Shown here in pieces: positions 1-10,373 of a stretch of DNA of 64,000 nucleotides; within the stretch, counting starts at the first letter, position 1; each line of letters begins with the position of its first letter. Under the pieces are notes generated by a model, which was not told where the DNA came from, did no database searches, and was given only the letters and a program-made list of their open reading frames with translations. Location of the stretch: NCBI RefSeq assembly GCF_004614195.1, contig NZ_SPUM01000038.1, positions 1-64,000 on the forward strand, written 5' to 3'. This DNA comes from Massilia horti. Its GTDB lineage: Bacteria > Pseudomonadota > Gammaproteobacteria > Burkholderiales > Burkholderiaceae_D. The position numbers were made by a program, and so were the translations under genes.

Positions 1-2
1 GG

Positions 3-2360
3 CCGGAGCGCGCCAGCGCCGCCGGCCAGTCCGCGGCGTCGCATGCCGGCCGCGAAGCGACTGCCGGGCAATACCGGGTCAAGCGCGGCGATTCGCTCGG
101 GCGCATCGCCACGCAGCTCAAGCCGGCCGACATCTCGCTCGACCTGATGCTGGTCGCGCTGTACCGCGCAAATCCGAACGCCTTCATCGGCAACAACATG
201 AACCGCCTGAAGTCGGGCCAGATCCTGTCGGTGCCGACCGCCGACGAGGCGCGCGGTATCGCTGAGGGCGAAGCGCACGGCATCGTGGTCGCCCACGCTG
301 CCGACTTCAACGCCTATCGCAACAAGCTGGCGGGCCAGGTCGCGGCAGCCAGCCCGGCGCCCGCCCCGCAGGCCGGCCAAAGCGCGACCGGCAGGGTCAC
401 CGCCAAGGTCGAGGAACGCCCGACCGCCGCCAACGAAGCCCAGGACCAGTTGCGCCTGTCGAAGGCGACCGGGCCCGGCGCCGTCGGCAAGGGCGGCACC
501 AGCAACAGCGAGGAAGCGATCGCCCGGCAGAAGGAGCTGGACGAAGCGCAGGCCCGCGTCAAGGAGCTGGAAAAGAACGTCAGCGACCTCGAGAAGCTGA
601 TGAGCGTGAAATCGAAAGCCGGCGCGGATGCGCTCGCCAACGCCAAGCAGGAGAGCGCGGCCCCGGCCCCCGCCAAGCCCAGCCCGGCCGCGACCAAGCC
701 GGAGCCCGCCAAAAAGGCCATCGTTCCGGCACCGAAGAAGGCTGCGCCTGCCCCTGCGCCGAGCCTGTTCGACACGCTGATGGACAACGTCACCTACATT
801 GCCGCCGGCGCCGTCGTGCTGCTGCTGGGCGCATTCGGTGTCGCGCAGCGCCGCAAGAATAAGCCGGAGCCGAAGAAGGCCGCGACCGAGCCTTCGGTCC
901 TGGGCGTGCCTCCCGCCGACCAGGCGCCCTCGCTGTTCGCGCAGGCGGGCGGGCAGAGCATCGACACCAACAACAGCGTATTCAACTCGAGCTTTGCTCC
1001 ATCGGCCAGCCAGCTGGATACCAACGAAGTCGACCCGGTCGCGGAAGCCGACGTGTACATCGCCTATGGCCGCGATGCCCAGGCCGAGGAGATTCTCAAG
1101 GAAGCGCTGCGCACCCACCCGGAGCGCTATCCGGTGCGCCTCAAGCTGCTCGAAATTTACGCCGCGCGCAAGGACCTGCGCGCGTTCGAAACCCAGGCCA
1201 GCGAGTTGTACGGCATGACCCGCGGCCAGGGCGACGAGTGGGCGCAGGCCGCCGCGCTCGGCCTGTTGATCGATCCGCTCAATCCTTTGTTCTCGAACGG
1301 CGGGACGCCGGCTGCACACCCGAGCCTTGAAGAGCGCGGCCAGCAGGCCCTGCTCGCGCAGCAGCTTGAACAGGCGTTCCGCGGCGACGAGCCTGCTGCC
1401 ACGGCCGATGCACAGCTTGACCACGAACTGACCGCGCTGCCGGAACCGGCGGGGCAGGCCAAGACCGAAGACGACCACCTGCTCGATTTCGACCTGGGCG
1501 GACTGAGTTTCGAGCCGGTGGAATCGCTTGATCCGACTGCGGCGCCGACTCCGGACGATGCCGAAAAACCCGAGCCGACGGCGGTGTCGGACCTGGACTT
1601 CGACATGGAGCCGTTCCCGCCGCTGGCGGCGCCGGCCGCCGAGGCCGTGCCCGCGACGCAAGCGCAGGACGAGTCGTTCGACCTCGCATTCGACACGGAC
1701 TTCGACGAGTCCCCCGCCAAGCCGGCGCAAGACGAGGACGCTCTTGCGCTCGACCTGTCGCTCAGCGGCCCGGCGACCGATATCAACATGGCCGACCTGG
1801 CCAAGGAATTCGACCTGCCGAACGTGCCGGCCGCAACCGAGCAGGCGGCGCCGGCCAGCGAGCAGAAGGATCCACTGTTCGACCTGGACGCGATGAGTTT
1901 TGAGCTGCCGGGGAGCGCGCCGAAGGAAGCAGCGCCTGCGGCGACTGAGCCGAAGAGCACCCTGGCCGAACTGGACGCGATGGACTTCGAGGCGCCGGCA
2001 AGCGAGCCGGTGGCGGCACCGTTTGAGGACACGATCGTCCTTGAGGACGAGCCGTTCGCCTCAATCGGCCAAGCGGGGGCGCCGGCTGACTCGCCATTGC
2101 CAAGCTTTGACATGTCGGGCATCGACCTGGACCTGCCGGAGCAGGAGCACGCTGGCGAGCCGCTGCCGGAAGCCGAGATTAGCGCCGGCGGCGAGATGTC
2201 GGCCGCGCACATGGAAATGGAAACCAAGCTTGACCTGGCCATCGCGTACCAGGAAATCGGCGACAAGGAAGGCGCGCGCGAGCTGCTGGAGGAAGTGATC
2301 AAGGGCGGCAACAGCGAACAGGTCAGCAAGGCCAGTGCAATGCGCGCGAAGTTGGCGTGA
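3..2360 (+). CDS. fimV: FimV-family protein, C-terminal part (5' end outside window)
   Basis: The frame is open to the left edge, so the N-terminal signal region is missing; 785 residues are visible. They begin inside a LysM-type segment ([13 protein letters not shown], then [10 protein letters not shown] and a GQILSVP end), followed by an Ala/Pro/Lys-rich linker with a short coiled coil, one membrane helix at about residues 262-282, and a long acidic cytoplasmic part rich in Asp/Glu/Pro/Ala. A TPR-like helix pair ([18 protein letters not shown]) lies just after the membrane helix, and the protein ends with the typical FimV C-terminal helices ([20 protein letters not shown]). FimV/HubP proteins bind peptidoglycan and organise polar structures such as type IV pili. 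The fimV-truA-trpF order is the same as in Pseudomonas and supports the call. Confidence 0.93.
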   Translation, partial: PERASAAGQSAASHAGREATAGQYRVKRGDSLGRIATQLKPADISLDLMLVALYRANPNAFIGNNMNRLKSGQILSVPTADEARGIAEGEAHGIVVAHAADFNAYRNKLAGQVAAASPAPAPQAGQSATGRVTAKVEERPTAANEAQDQLRLSKATGPGAVGKGGTSNSEEAIARQKELDEAQARVKELEKNVSDLEKLMSVKSKAGADALANAKQESAAPAPAKPSPAATKPEPAKKAIVPAPKKAAPAPAPSLFDTLMDNVTYIAAGAVVLLLGAFGVAQRRKNKPEPKKAATEPSVLGVPPADQAPSLFAQAGGQSIDTNNSVFNSSFAPSASQLDTNEVDPVAEADVYIAYGRDAQAEEILKEALRTHPERYPVRLKLLEIYAARKDLRAFETQASELYGMTRGQGDEWAQAAALGLLIDPLNPLFSNGGTPAAHPSLEERGQQALLAQQLEQAFRGDEPAATADAQLDHELTALPEPAGQAKTEDDHLLDFDLGGLSFEPVESLDPTAAPTPDDAEKPEPTAVSDLDFDMEPFPPLAAPAAEAVPATQAQDESFDLAFDTDFDESPAKPAQDEDALALDLSLSGPATDINMADLAKEFDLPNVPAATEQAAPASEQKDPLFDLDAMSFELPGSAPKEAAPAATEPKSTLAELDAMDFEAPASEPVAAPFEDTIVLEDEPFASIGQAGAPADSPLPSFDMSGIDLDLPEQEHAGEPLPEAEISAGGEMSAAHMEMETKLDLAIAYQEIGDKEGARELLEEVIKGGNSEQVSKASAMRAKLA

Positions 2361-3142
2361 AGCGTATCGCATTAGGTCTCCAGTACGTCGGCACCGGCTG
2401 GAACGGCTACCAGAAACAGCCCGCCCGCGACACCGTCCAGGACCAGCTCGAGATCGCGCTCGAGAAGTTCGCCTGCGCCCCGATTCACACCACCTGTGCC
2501 GGCCGCACCGACGCCGGCGTGCATGCGGTCGAGCAGGTGGTCCACTTCGGCACCGAACTGTCGCGCGCGGACCAATCGTGGGTGCGCGGCGTGAACACCT
2601 TCCTGCCCGATTCGATCACCGTACGCTGGGCCAGGGAAGTGGATGCCGACTTCCACGCGCGCTTTTCGGCGCGCTCGCGCACCTACCACTACGTCCTGTA
2701 CAACAACCCGAACCCGTCCGCGCTGCTGGCCGGGCGCGCCGGCTGGGTGTTCCGGCCACTGGACGTCGAGCGCATGCGCGCAGCGGCGGCGCACCTGATC
2801 GGCACCCATGACTTCACGAGTTTTCGCGCTTCCGGCTGCCAGGCCAAATCGCCGGTCAAGGACATGCACGAGCTGTCGATCGAGCGGCGCGGCGACATCA
2901 TCGTGTTTACCGTGCGCGCCAGCGCCTTCCTGCACCATATGGTGCGCAACCTGGTGGGCGCGCTGATCTATGTGGGAACCGGCCGCAACGAGCCGGACTG
3001 GATGGCCGAGGTGCTGGCCAGTTGCGACCGCGACGCGGCCGCGCCGACCTTCATGCCGGACGGCCTGTACCTTGCTAAAATCGAGTACGATCCAAAGTGG
3101 GGACTGCCGCAGGAGGCGGTCTCGCCGCTGCCCTGGCTGTAA
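2357..3142 (+). CDS. truA: tRNA pseudouridine(38-40) synthase TruA
   Basis: This 261-residue protein isomerises uridines 38-40 in the anticodon arm of many tRNAs. The catalytic aspartate is D52 in the motif [10 protein letters not shown], and further family blocks are visible ([34 protein letters not shown]). The start is a GTG whose codon overlaps the fimV stop by four bases, which points to translational coupling. The length is normal for the family. The gene is followed after six bases by trpF, and the two are probably co-transcribed. Confidence 0.97.
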   Translation: MKRIALGLQYVGTGWNGYQKQPARDTVQDQLEIALEKFACAPIHTTCAGRTDAGVHAVEQVVHFGTELSRADQSWVRGVNTFLPDSITVRWAREVDADFHARFSARSRTYHYVLYNNPNPSALLAGRAGWVFRPLDVERMRAAAAHLIGTHDFTSFRASGCQAKSPVKDMHELSIERRGDIIVFTVRASAFLHHMVRNLVGALIYVGTGRNEPDWMAEVLASCDRDAAAPTFMPDGLYLAKIEYDPKWGLPQEAVSPLPWL

Positions 3143-3148
3143 TCGATC

Positions 3149-3814
3149 ATGCAACGTACCCGAATCAAAATCTGCGGATTCACCCGCGAAGAGGACTTAC
3201 GCGCGGCGGTGGATGCCGGCGCCGACGCCCTCGGCTTCGTGTTCTATCCCAAGAGCCCGCGCTACGTCACGCCGCTGCAGGCGGCGCGCCTGGCCTCCAG
3301 CCTGCCGCCCTTTGTCAGCGCGGTCGCGCTGTTCGTCAACCCGACCCTGGCCGAGGTCGAGGAGGTGGTGCGGGTCGCGCCCATCTCCCTGCTCCAGTTC
3401 CACGGTGACGAAACGCCAGCGCAGTGCGCCGCGATCGCGGCTGCGGTCGCGCGGCCGTTCGTGCGCGCCTGCCGCGTCAAGCCGGACACGGGCGCATCCG
3501 ATTTGCTAGAATGTGAACTTGCATACCGCGCCGCCAGTCCGTGGTTTTCGGGCCTGTTGCTCGACACCTGGGTGGACGCCTACGGCGGCGCAGGAAAGGT
3601 CTTCGATTGGTCTCTCATCCCAAAAGAGCTCGCGCCTCGGGTCGTTTTGAGTGGTGGCTTGAGCGTACAAAACGCGACTGACGCGGTGTCGCGCGTACGT
3701 CCCTATGCGGTCGACATCAGCAGCGGTGTCGAGGCCGGCAAGGGAATCAAGGACGCCCGCAAGATCGCCGCGTTCATCGCCGCGGTGCGGGCCGCCGATG
3801 CCAACACCTCTTAA
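3149..3814 (+). CDS. trpF: Phosphoribosylanthranilate isomerase TrpF
   Basis: This 221-residue (beta/alpha)8-barrel enzyme carries out the third step of tryptophan synthesis, the Amadori rearrangement of phosphoribosylanthranilate. The general base is C9 (motif KICGFT) and the general acid is D139 (motif GLLLDT); the phosphate-binding end is visible as VLSGGLS and DISSGVE. The gene sits between truA and trpB, 11 bases before the trpB start. trpE, trpG, trpD and trpC are not in the window, so the pathway is split over at least two loci, as is usual in this group of bacteria. Confidence 0.97.
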   Translation: MQRTRIKICGFTREEDLRAAVDAGADALGFVFYPKSPRYVTPLQAARLASSLPPFVSAVALFVNPTLAEVEEVVRVAPISLLQFHGDETPAQCAAIAAAVARPFVRACRVKPDTGASDLLECELAYRAASPWFSGLLLDTWVDAYGGAGKVFDWSLIPKELAPRVVLSGGLSVQNATDAVSRVRPYAVDISSGVEAGKGIKDARKIAAFIAAVRAADANTS

Positions 3815-3825
3815 GCGAACCTACC

Positions 3826-5070
3826 ATGACAGACGCACATGAGCGCGGCGCCGCCGCGTTGTTCCACACCACCGAATACCAGCTGCCGGACGCCAAAGGC
3901 CACTTCGGCCTATATGGCGGCAGCTTCGTCGCCGAGACCCTGAGCCACGCGCTGGCCGAGCTCGACGAAGCCTATGCGCGCTACAGCAAGGACCCGGCCT
4001 TCCTCGAAGAGTTCCGCTACGAGCTGGCGCACTTCGTCGGCCGTCCGTCGCCGGTCTACCATGCCAAGCGCTGGTCCGAGCAGGCCGGCGGCGCCCAGGT
4101 CTACTTCAAGCGCGAAGACCTGAACCACACCGGCGCGCACAAGATCAACAACGTGATCGGCCAGGCGCTGCTGGCGCGCCGCATGGGCAAGAAGCGCATC
4201 ATCGCCGAAACCGGCGCCGGCCAGCACGGCGTGGCCACCGCCACCATCTGCGCCCGCTTCGGGCTCGAGTGCGTGGTCTACATGGGCAGCGAGGACGTCA
4301 AGCGCCAGGCGCAGAACGTGTACCGCATGAAGCTCCTGGGCGCCACCGTGGTGCCGGTGGAATCGGGCTCCAGGACGCTCAAGGACGCGCTCAACGAGGC
4401 AATGCGCGACTGGGTCACCAACATCGAAAACACCTTCTACATCATCGGTACCGTGGCCGGCCCGCACCCGTATCCGATGATGGTGCGCGACTTCCAGTCC
4501 GTGATCGGCGAAGAATGCCGCGTGCAGATGCCGCAGATGGCGGGGCGCCAGCCGGACTATGTGGTGGCCTGCATCGGCGGCGGCTCGAACGCGATGGGCA
4601 TCTTCTATCCGTACATTGACGAAGCGCTCGTCAAGCTGGTCGGCGTCGAAGCGGCGGGCGAGGGCATCGACAGCGGCAGGCACGCGGCGTCGCTTTCCGC
4701 CGGCATTCCCGGTGTCCTGCACGGCAACCGCACCTACCTGCTGCAGGACGCGAACGGCCAGATCATCGAGACCCATTCGGTGTCGGCCGGCCTGGACTAC
4801 CCGGGCGTGGGGCCGGAACACGCGTGGCTGAAGGACAGCGGCCGCGCCGAATACGTCTCGATCACCGACGACGAAGCGTTAGCAAGCTTCCACGACTGCT
4901 GCCGGATCGAGGGCATCATCCCGGCACTCGAATCGTCGCACGCGATCGCATACGGCGTGAAGCTGGCGGCCACGCTGCCGAAGGATAAGCTCATCCTGGT
5001 CAACCTGTCGGGCCGTGGCGACAAGGACATGCACACGGTGGCGCAGCGGATGGGGCTCGACTTTGGCTGA
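3826..5070 (+). CDS. trpB: Tryptophan synthase beta subunit TrpB
   Basis: This 414-residue PLP enzyme joins indole and L-serine to give tryptophan and works in a complex with TrpA. The PLP lysine is K106 in the motif HTGAHKINN, and the phosphate-binding loop is visible as GGGSNAMG. The whole conserved core is present and the length is typical of the TrpB1 type. The start ATG follows trpF closely. trpA starts 40 bases after the stop, with its own ribosome binding site. Confidence 0.98.
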   Translation: MTDAHERGAAALFHTTEYQLPDAKGHFGLYGGSFVAETLSHALAELDEAYARYSKDPAFLEEFRYELAHFVGRPSPVYHAKRWSEQAGGAQVYFKREDLNHTGAHKINNVIGQALLARRMGKKRIIAETGAGQHGVATATICARFGLECVVYMGSEDVKRQAQNVYRMKLLGATVVPVESGSRTLKDALNEAMRDWVTNIENTFYIIGTVAGPHPYPMMVRDFQSVIGEECRVQMPQMAGRQPDYVVACIGGGSNAMGIFYPYIDEALVKLVGVEAAGEGIDSGRHAASLSAGIPGVLHGNRTYLLQDANGQIIETHSVSAGLDYPGVGPEHAWLKDSGRAEYVSITDDEALASFHDCCRIEGIIPALESSHAIAYGVKLAATLPKDKLILVNLSGRGDKDMHTVAQRMGLDFG

Positions 5071-5110
5071 TCACGACGCACGCCATCTCGACAATTACCA
5101 GGAAAACAGC

Positions 5111-5911
5111 ATGTCCCGAATCGACACAACCTTCGCCGCGCTCAAGGCGCAAAACAAGACCGGCCTCGTGACCTTCATCACGGCTGGCGACCCGGCACCC
5201 GAACTGACGGTACCGCTGATGCACGCGCTGGTCGCGGGCGGAGCGGACGTCCTGGAACTGGGTGTCCCGTTCTCCGACCCGATGGCCGAAGGCCCGGTGA
5301 TCCAGCGCGCCTGCGAGCGCGCCCTCAAATACGGCGTCAGCCTGACTGACTGCTTCGGCTTCGTGCGCGAATTTCGCAAGACGAACGGCACCACGCCGGT
5401 CGTCCTGATGGGCTACGCCAACCCGGTCGAGCGCATCGGCCCCGACAACTTCATCCGAAAGGCAAAGGATGCGGGTGTGGACGGCGCGATCGTGGTCGAC
5501 TACCCGCCCGAAGAATGCGAAGCGTTCGCGCACGCGATGCGCGAAAACGGCCTCGACCTGATCTTCCTGCTTGCCCCGACCTCGACGACCGAGCGGACCC
5601 GCCAGGTGGCGAAGTACGGCAGCGGTTTTTCGTACTACGTTTCGCTCAAGGGAGTAACCGGGGCGGGCGGCATCGACACAGCCGACGTGGCGCGGCGGGT
5701 GTCGGCGATCCGCGAGCATGTCAAGCTGCCGATCGGTGTCGGCTTCGGCATCCGCGACGGCGCAACGGCAAAGGCGGTGGCCGAAGTGGCCGATGCGGTG
5801 GTGATCGGTAGCCGCATCATCCAGGAGCTGGAAAACACGCCGCAGGACCGGGCCGAAGAGGCGGTACGAAACTTCGTGGCCACCATCCGCACCGCCCTCG
5901 ACAGCAAGTAA
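5111..5911 (+). CDS. trpA: Tryptophan synthase alpha subunit TrpA
   Basis: TrpA cleaves indole-3-glycerol phosphate to indole, which passes through a tunnel to TrpB. The start was placed at the ATG in front of [10 protein letters not shown] because it has a good AGGAAAA-type site; the longer open frame from 5015 lies inside trpB. This gives 266 residues, the normal size. Catalytic E49 is present in ELGVPFSDP. The second catalytic position, 60, is Glu instead of the usual Asp (MAEGP rather than MADGP), a conservative but notable change. Two large palindromes follow the stop codon and may end transcription. Confidence 0.97.
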   Translation: MSRIDTTFAALKAQNKTGLVTFITAGDPAPELTVPLMHALVAGGADVLELGVPFSDPMAEGPVIQRACERALKYGVSLTDCFGFVREFRKTNGTTPVVLMGYANPVERIGPDNFIRKAKDAGVDGAIVVDYPPEECEAFAHAMRENGLDLIFLLAPTSTTERTRQVAKYGSGFSYYVSLKGVTGAGGIDTADVARRVSAIREHVKLPIGVGFGIRDGATAKAVAEVADAVVIGSRIIQELENTPQDRAEEAVRNFVATIRTALDSK

Positions 5912-5922
5912 TTCCCCCAACT

Positions 5923-5984
5923 GGGGTCAGAGTCGAATTAATCGGAAAGACTGTGAAATTTCCGATTAATTCTACTCTGACCCC
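5923..5984. repeat. Palindromic intergenic element, GGGGTCAGAGTCGA family, copy 1
   Basis: Arms of 26 bases (5923-5948 and 5959-5984) pair with a single mismatch around a 10-base loop. The outer ends read GGGGTCAGAGTCGA and its complement, and a short run ATTTTC follows. It stands 11 bases behind the trpA stop. A second copy follows at 6019. Elements with the GGGGTCAGA signature are, as far as I know, dispersed in genomes of this family; mobilisation by a REP-associated tyrosine transposase is an inference. Confidence 0.75.
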
Positions 5985-6018
5985 ATTTTCTGTTTGGCAT
6001 CCGCTGCGCGTCAAAGGT

Positions 6019-6079
6019 GGGGTCAGAGTCGATTTAATTAAAAATTTAACAATGTTCCAATTAATTCGACTCTGACCCC
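6019..6079. repeat. Palindromic intergenic element, GGGGTCAGAGTCGA family, copy 2
   Basis: The 21-base arms (6019-6039 and 6059-6079) pair with one mismatch around a 19-base AT-rich loop. The outer 14 bases equal those of the copy at 5923-5984, while the loops differ, so this is a second member of the family rather than a simple duplication. Either element could act as a transcription terminator for the trp genes. Confidence 0.75.
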
Positions 6080-6163
6080 TATTTCATTTTTGTTCAGTTT
6101 TGCTTGTGGGTGAGGTACAGTGGTTGCCGTAGTATTTCCCAAACAAAAAACTAGGGGCCGAAA

Positions 6164-6439
6164 ATGAAAAAACAGGTTGTGCATGTGTCCGTGATGCAAA
6201 CGTCCAAAGTGATGGCGGTCTTGTATCTGGTCATTTCCTTGCCGCTGGTGGTGTTGTCCGCTATCCCGATGTTATTTGGCGGCCAGGGCGCTCTCCCCGT
6301 ATTCATGCTGATCCTGCTGCCGCTGCTGTACATGGTCTTCGGATACCTGTTCACCTTGCTTGGTGCCTGGGTCTACAACCTCGTCGCGGCGCGTATCGGC
6401 GGCTTCGAGTTCACCACTGTTGAGACCGGAGCCGACTGA
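6164..6439 (+). CDS. Small two-helix membrane protein of unknown function
   Basis: A 91-residue protein with a clear ribosome binding site (AGGGG) before ATG. It has a short polar N-terminus (MKKQVVHVSVMQTSKVMA) and two long hydrophobic segments, at about residues 17-39 and 44-74, the second rich in Leu, Met and Phe. The C-terminus is acidic and probably soluble. I do not recognise a characterised function; the fold looks like the small DUF3566-type membrane proteins, but that is only an impression. It lies between the trpA-side palindromes and accD and is probably transcribed alone. Confidence 0.7.
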   Translation: MKKQVVHVSVMQTSKVMAVLYLVISLPLVVLSAIPMLFGGQGALPVFMLILLPLLYMVFGYLFTLLGAWVYNLVAARIGGFEFTTVETGAD

Positions 6440-6561
6440 ACAAGGTGGATCCGTGACGGCCGAAATTGTCAAATTTTTAATTTGAATTGGCAAGCATTCG
6501 ACAAGCAGGGCCGGGCCGTATAAACTACCGCCAACTTTAGATTTGCCGCAAAGGAGAAAAA

Positions 6562-7434
6562 ATGAGTTGGCTAGAAAAACTGCTGCCCCCACGGATCCAG
6601 CGCTCCGATGCCGCCAAACGCCAGACCATGCCCGAGGGCCTGTGGGTCAAGTGCCCGTCCTGCGAGGCCGTCCTCTATCGTGCCGACATCGAGTCGAACC
6701 TGCATGTGTGCCCGAAGTGCAGCCACCACATGCGCATTCGCGCCCGCGACCGTCTGGACGCGCTGCTGGACGAGGGTGGCCGCTATGATATTGGGCAGGA
6801 GACCCTGCCGGTCGATACGCTCAAGTTCAAGGACAGCAAGAAGTATCCGGACCGCCTCAAGCAGGCGATGGATGCCACCGGCGAGACCGACGCGCTGATC
6901 GTGATGGGCGGCGCAATCATGAGCATGCCCGTGGTCGTGTCCTGCTTCGAGTTCGAGTTCATGGGCGGTTCCATGGGCTCCGTGGTAGGCGAGCGTTTCG
7001 TGCGCGGCGCCCAGGTTGCGCTTGAGCAGAAGGTGCCGTTCATCTGCATCACCGCCACCGGCGGCGCGCGGATGCAGGAAGGCCTGCTGTCGCTCATGCA
7101 GATGGCCAAGACCACTTCGATGCTGACCAAGCTGTCGGAAAAGAAGCTGCCGTTCATTAGCGTGCTGACCGACCCGACCATGGGCGGCGTGTCCGCTTCG
7201 TTCGCCTTCATGGGTGACGTGGTGATCGCCGAGCCCAAGGCGCTGATCGGCTTTGCCGGCCCGCGCGTGATCGAAAACACCGTGCGCGAGAAGCTGCCGG
7301 AAGGCTTCCAGCGCGCCGAGTTCCTGCTGCAGAAAGGCGCGGTCGACATGATCGTCGATCGCCGCAAGATGCGCGAAGAGATCGCGCGCCTGCTGGCGCT
7401 CCTGCAGAACCAGTCCGCGGAAGTCGTCGCGTAA
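6562..7434 (+). CDS. accD: Acetyl-CoA carboxylase carboxyltransferase beta subunit AccD
   Basis: AccD forms the carboxyltransferase with AccA and transfers CO2 from carboxybiotin to acetyl-CoA, the first step of fatty acid synthesis. The 290 residues contain the N-terminal four-cysteine zinc ribbon (C31, C34, C50, C53) and the crotonase-like core with [11 protein letters not shown] and [13 protein letters not shown] good site (AAGGAGAAAA) precedes ATG. Position between the trp genes and folC matches the conserved arrangement in beta- and gammaproteobacteria. Confidence 0.98.
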   Translation: MSWLEKLLPPRIQRSDAAKRQTMPEGLWVKCPSCEAVLYRADIESNLHVCPKCSHHMRIRARDRLDALLDEGGRYDIGQETLPVDTLKFKDSKKYPDRLKQAMDATGETDALIVMGGAIMSMPVVVSCFEFEFMGGSMGSVVGERFVRGAQVALEQKVPFICITATGGARMQEGLLSLMQMAKTTSMLTKLSEKKLPFISVLTDPTMGGVSASFAFMGDVVIAEPKALIGFAGPRVIENTVREKLPEGFQRAEFLLQKGAVDMIVDRRKMREEIARLLALLQNQSAEVVA

Positions 7435-7503
7435 ATCCTCCCAGGCGCAGGCCGCCAGGCCTGCGCCATGCGCCCCTGCGCCAGCACCTCTCGTTTCATC
7501 CCC

Positions 7504-8802
7504 ATGCCAAACCTCCCGACCACTTTGCCCGACTGGCTGGCGCTGCTCGAGTCGCGCCATGCTGAAGTTCATATCGACATGGGCCTTGACCGCGTGCGTA
7601 CCGTGAAGGAGCGCATGGGCCTGGCCTTCCGCTGCCCGGTGATCATGGTCGCCGGCACCAACGGCAAGGGCTCGACCTGCGCCATGCTCGAGTCGATCCT
7701 GCTGCAGGCCGGCTACCGCGTCGGCCTGTACATCAAGCCGCACTTCCTGGACTTTAACGAGCGCGCCCGCATCAACGGCGACATGGCGAGCGACGCGGCG
7801 CTGGTCGAGGCTTTCGATTTCGTCGAGGCGCACCGCGGCGAGGTCGACCTGACCTATTTCGAGTTCACCACGCTCGCGATCATGCACCTGCTCTCGAAAA
7901 CCGATCTCGATGTCGCGATCCTCGAGGTGGGCCTGGGCGGGCGCCTGGACGCGGTCAACGTGGTCGACGCCGATGTGGCCGTGGTCACCTCGATCGACAT
8001 CGACCACACCGCCTACCTGGGCGACACGCGCGAGGCGATCGGCTTTGAAAAGGCCGGCATCTTCAGGGCCGGCCGTGCGGCGATCTGCGGCGACCCGGTG
8101 CCGCCTCAGTCGCTCATCGAGCACGCCGGGAAGATCGGCGCAGACCTGTGGCTGCTGGGCCGCGACTTCAACTACCAGGGCGACAAGCAGCAGTGGAGCT
8201 TTGCCGGCCGATCGACACGTCGCAATTCGCTGGCGTATCCGGCGCTGCGCGGCGCCAACCAGCTGCTCAATGCCTCGGCCGCGCTGGCCGCGCTCGAGGC
8301 GCTGCGCATGCAGCTGCCGGTGGGCGCGCAGGAGGTGCGGGCGGGCCTGGCGCTGGTCGAACTGCCTGGGCGCTTCCAGGTGCTGCCCGGCCGTCCGACC
8401 GTGATCCTCGACGTGGCGCACAATCCGCACGCTGCCGCAGCCCTGGCCCAGAACCTCGGTAACATGGGCTTTTACCGCTACACCTATGCGGTTTTCGGTA
8501 TCATGCAGGACAAGGACATCGACGCCGTGATCAATCCGCTGCTCGAGCAGGTCGATCACTGGTGCGTGGCCAACCTGGATTCTCCGCGCTCGGCGCAGGC
8601 CGCGGAATTGGTCGCCAGGTTGTCGGCGCACAGGCCGGCCGGCGCCAAGCCGGAAGACTTCTCGGCGATCGCGTTCGCCAATCCGGCCGAGGCCTATGCG
8701 AATGCCCTCAGCCGGGCTGGAGAGAATGATAGAATTGTGGTCTTTGGCTCGTTCTACACCGTCGCCGGCGTGATGGCGGCCCGAAAATCCTCTCTTCACT
8801 GA
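7504..8802 (+). CDS. folC: Bifunctional folylpolyglutamate synthase/dihydrofolate synthase FolC
   Basis: FolC adds L-glutamate to dihydropteroate and to folates. The Mur-ligase-type P-loop GTNGKGST is at residues 51-58, followed by NERARIN, EVGLGGRLDAVN and the C-terminal DVAHNPHA motif. The start was placed at the ATG in front of PNLPTTLPDWL; an in-frame ATG at 7468 would add 12 residues that do not look like the family, and neither has a strong ribosome binding site. The protein is 432 residues long, which is normal. It is followed after 12 bases by the SPOR-domain gene. Confidence 0.95.
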   Translation: MPNLPTTLPDWLALLESRHAEVHIDMGLDRVRTVKERMGLAFRCPVIMVAGTNGKGSTCAMLESILLQAGYRVGLYIKPHFLDFNERARINGDMASDAALVEAFDFVEAHRGEVDLTYFEFTTLAIMHLLSKTDLDVAILEVGLGGRLDAVNVVDADVAVVTSIDIDHTAYLGDTREAIGFEKAGIFRAGRAAICGDPVPPQSLIEHAGKIGADLWLLGRDFNYQGDKQQWSFAGRSTRRNSLAYPALRGANQLLNASAALAALEALRMQLPVGAQEVRAGLALVELPGRFQVLPGRPTVILDVAHNPHAAAALAQNLGNMGFYRYTYAVFGIMQDKDIDAVINPLLEQVDHWCVANLDSPRSAQAAELVARLSAHRPAGAKPEDFSAIAFANPAEAYANALSRAGENDRIVVFGSFYTVAGVMAARKSSLH

Positions 8803-8814
8803 CCAAAACAACGC

Positions 8815-9834
8815 ATGGGCTTGTTCTCGTTCCTAAGTAAAAACAAGCAAGACCGCACCGCCGAAGACAGTGGCCGTTTCATGACCCGGGCCGAAGACGA
8901 CGCCGAGGGTCAGCGCGCGCGTTCCAAGCGCGCGTCCCCCGCGGGCGAGGGCGCGCGCCGCAACCGCGGCGCGGATTCGGCATTACCGGAAAAGAAGCGC
9001 GCGCGCCGCCGCCTGGTCGGTTCGATCGCGCTCGCGCTGGCAGCGGCCGTCGGCCTGCCGATGCTGCTCGATTCCGAACCCAAGCCGCTGGCCGGCGATA
9101 TCGCGATCGACATCCCGGCCAAGGACAAGGCGCCGCCGCTTCCCGCTCCGGGTGACCCCGCGGCCAAGCCGGGCGCGGTGGCCGCCGCCGACTCGGTGGA
9201 CAAGGGCGAGGAGATCGTCGAGCCGTCCAAGAGCGCGCTGCCCCCAGCTGCGAGCGAGGCGCAAAAGGCCGCCGACGCCAAGCGGGCAGCCGACGCACGC
9301 CAGATCGCCGAGGCGCGCACCGCGCCGGCCAAGCCCGAAACGGCGACGCCTGAACTGGCCAAGCCCGAACCGGCAAAGCCTGAACCCGCCCGGCCCGAAC
9401 CGGCGCGGCAGGAGCACGCCAAACCCGAACACAAGGCGCTGCCCAAGCCAGAACCCAAACCGGAGCCCAAGCCGGAAGCCAAGGCAGTCGACAAGCCGGC
9501 GCAAAAGCCGGCGGCCAAGCCCGAGGAAAAGCATGCGGCAGCGGATGATTCGGCGCGCGCGCTGGCTATCCTCGAAGGCAAGCCAGCCGAGAAGGCCGCG
9601 AGCCCCGCGCAGGACAAGGTCGTGCTGCAGGTGGCGGCACTGGCCAGCGCGGAGAAGGTGGCCGAACTCCAGTCCAGGCTGAGCGCGGCGGGCATCCATT
9701 CGCATACCGAGAAGTTGTCCCGCCCGACCGGCGACCTGATCCGTGTAAAGGTCGGCCCGCTGAGCCAGGACGAGGCCGAGAAGGTCAGCGGCAAGCTCGC
9801 CAAGCTCGGCCTGACCCCAAAACCCGTCCATTGA
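8815..9834 (+). CDS. SPOR-domain membrane protein (DedD-like)
   Basis: The 339-residue protein has a basic cytoplasmic N-terminus (about residues 1-64), one membrane helix at about 65-83 (RLVGSIALALAAAVGLPM), a long periplasmic linker of repeated Lys-Pro-Glu and Ala-Lys-Pro units, and a C-terminal SPOR domain (about 268-337; VVLQVAALASAEKVAELQ, then IRVKVGPL). SPOR domains bind denuded glycan strands at the division septum. The place between folC and cvpA is that of dedD in other proteobacteria, which is why a DedD-like role is likely; the linker makes sequence-wide comparison weak. Confidence 0.9.
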   Translation: MGLFSFLSKNKQDRTAEDSGRFMTRAEDDAEGQRARSKRASPAGEGARRNRGADSALPEKKRARRRLVGSIALALAAAVGLPMLLDSEPKPLAGDIAIDIPAKDKAPPLPAPGDPAAKPGAVAAADSVDKGEEIVEPSKSALPPAASEAQKAADAKRAADARQIAEARTAPAKPETATPELAKPEPAKPEPARPEPARQEHAKPEHKALPKPEPKPEPKPEAKAVDKPAQKPAAKPEEKHAAADDSARALAILEGKPAEKAASPAQDKVVLQVAALASAEKVAELQSRLSAAGIHSHTEKLSRPTGDLIRVKVGPLSQDEAEKVSGKLAKLGLTPKPVH

Positions 9835-9840
9835 CGCGGC

Positions 9841-10329
9841 GTGACGATCTTCGACTATCTGCTCCTGTTCGTGCTGGTGGCGTCGGTCGTCATCAGCACC
9901 TTGCGCGGCCTGGTGAAGGAAATATTGTCGCTGCTGGGCTGGATCGTCGCTTTCGTCGTCGCGAACGCCTACGGCGCCAAACTCGCGCCCATGTTACCCT
10001 CTATGATTCCAGGCGATGCGGTGCGCCTGATCGTCGCCTTCATCGCGCTGTTCCTTGGCGCGCGCATCCTGATGGGATTGCTGTCGCTGGCGGTCGGCGC
10101 GCTGGTGACCGCGACCGGCCTGTCGCTGGCCGACCGCGGCCTGGGCGGTTTGTTCGGATTGGCGCGCGGCATTGTAATCGTGCTGGCCGGCGTCATATTG
10201 TGCGGTATGACTGATATTCCCCAGCAGGCTTTCTGGAAAAACGCACTGCTCTCGCCAATGGCGGAAGCGGGCGCGCGTACCGTCATGCCTTTCTTGCCCG
10301 CTGCCCTGACGCAGCACGTACAGTTTTGA
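9841..10329 (+). CDS. cvpA: CvpA family membrane protein
   Basis: A 162-residue integral membrane protein with four predicted helices; the start FDYLLLFVLVASVVISTLRG and the block LRGLVKEILSLLGWI are typical for CvpA. In Escherichia coli CvpA was first linked to colicin V production and lies in the purF operon. The start codon is GTG, six bases after the SPOR gene. purF begins 44 bases downstream. Confidence 0.95.
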   Translation: MTIFDYLLLFVLVASVVISTLRGLVKEILSLLGWIVAFVVANAYGAKLAPMLPSMIPGDAVRLIVAFIALFLGARILMGLLSLAVGALVTATGLSLADRGLGGLFGLARGIVIVLAGVILCGMTDIPQQAFWKNALLSPMAEAGARTVMPFLPAALTQHVQF

Positions 10330-10373
10330 ATCTTTCTGCAATATCGCAGTCCAGTCTTTAGGAGCCCAGCACC

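Noticed and set aside
5015-5110. Upstream extension of trpA inside trpB
   Set aside because: The added residues do not match TrpA, and the ATG at 5111 has the better ribosome binding site and gives the normal length.
6571-8811. A 746-codon minus-strand open frame opposite accD and folC
   Set aside because: It lies opposite two certain genes, is rich in His/Arg/Gln as expected for a reverse frame of GC-rich DNA, and matches no family.
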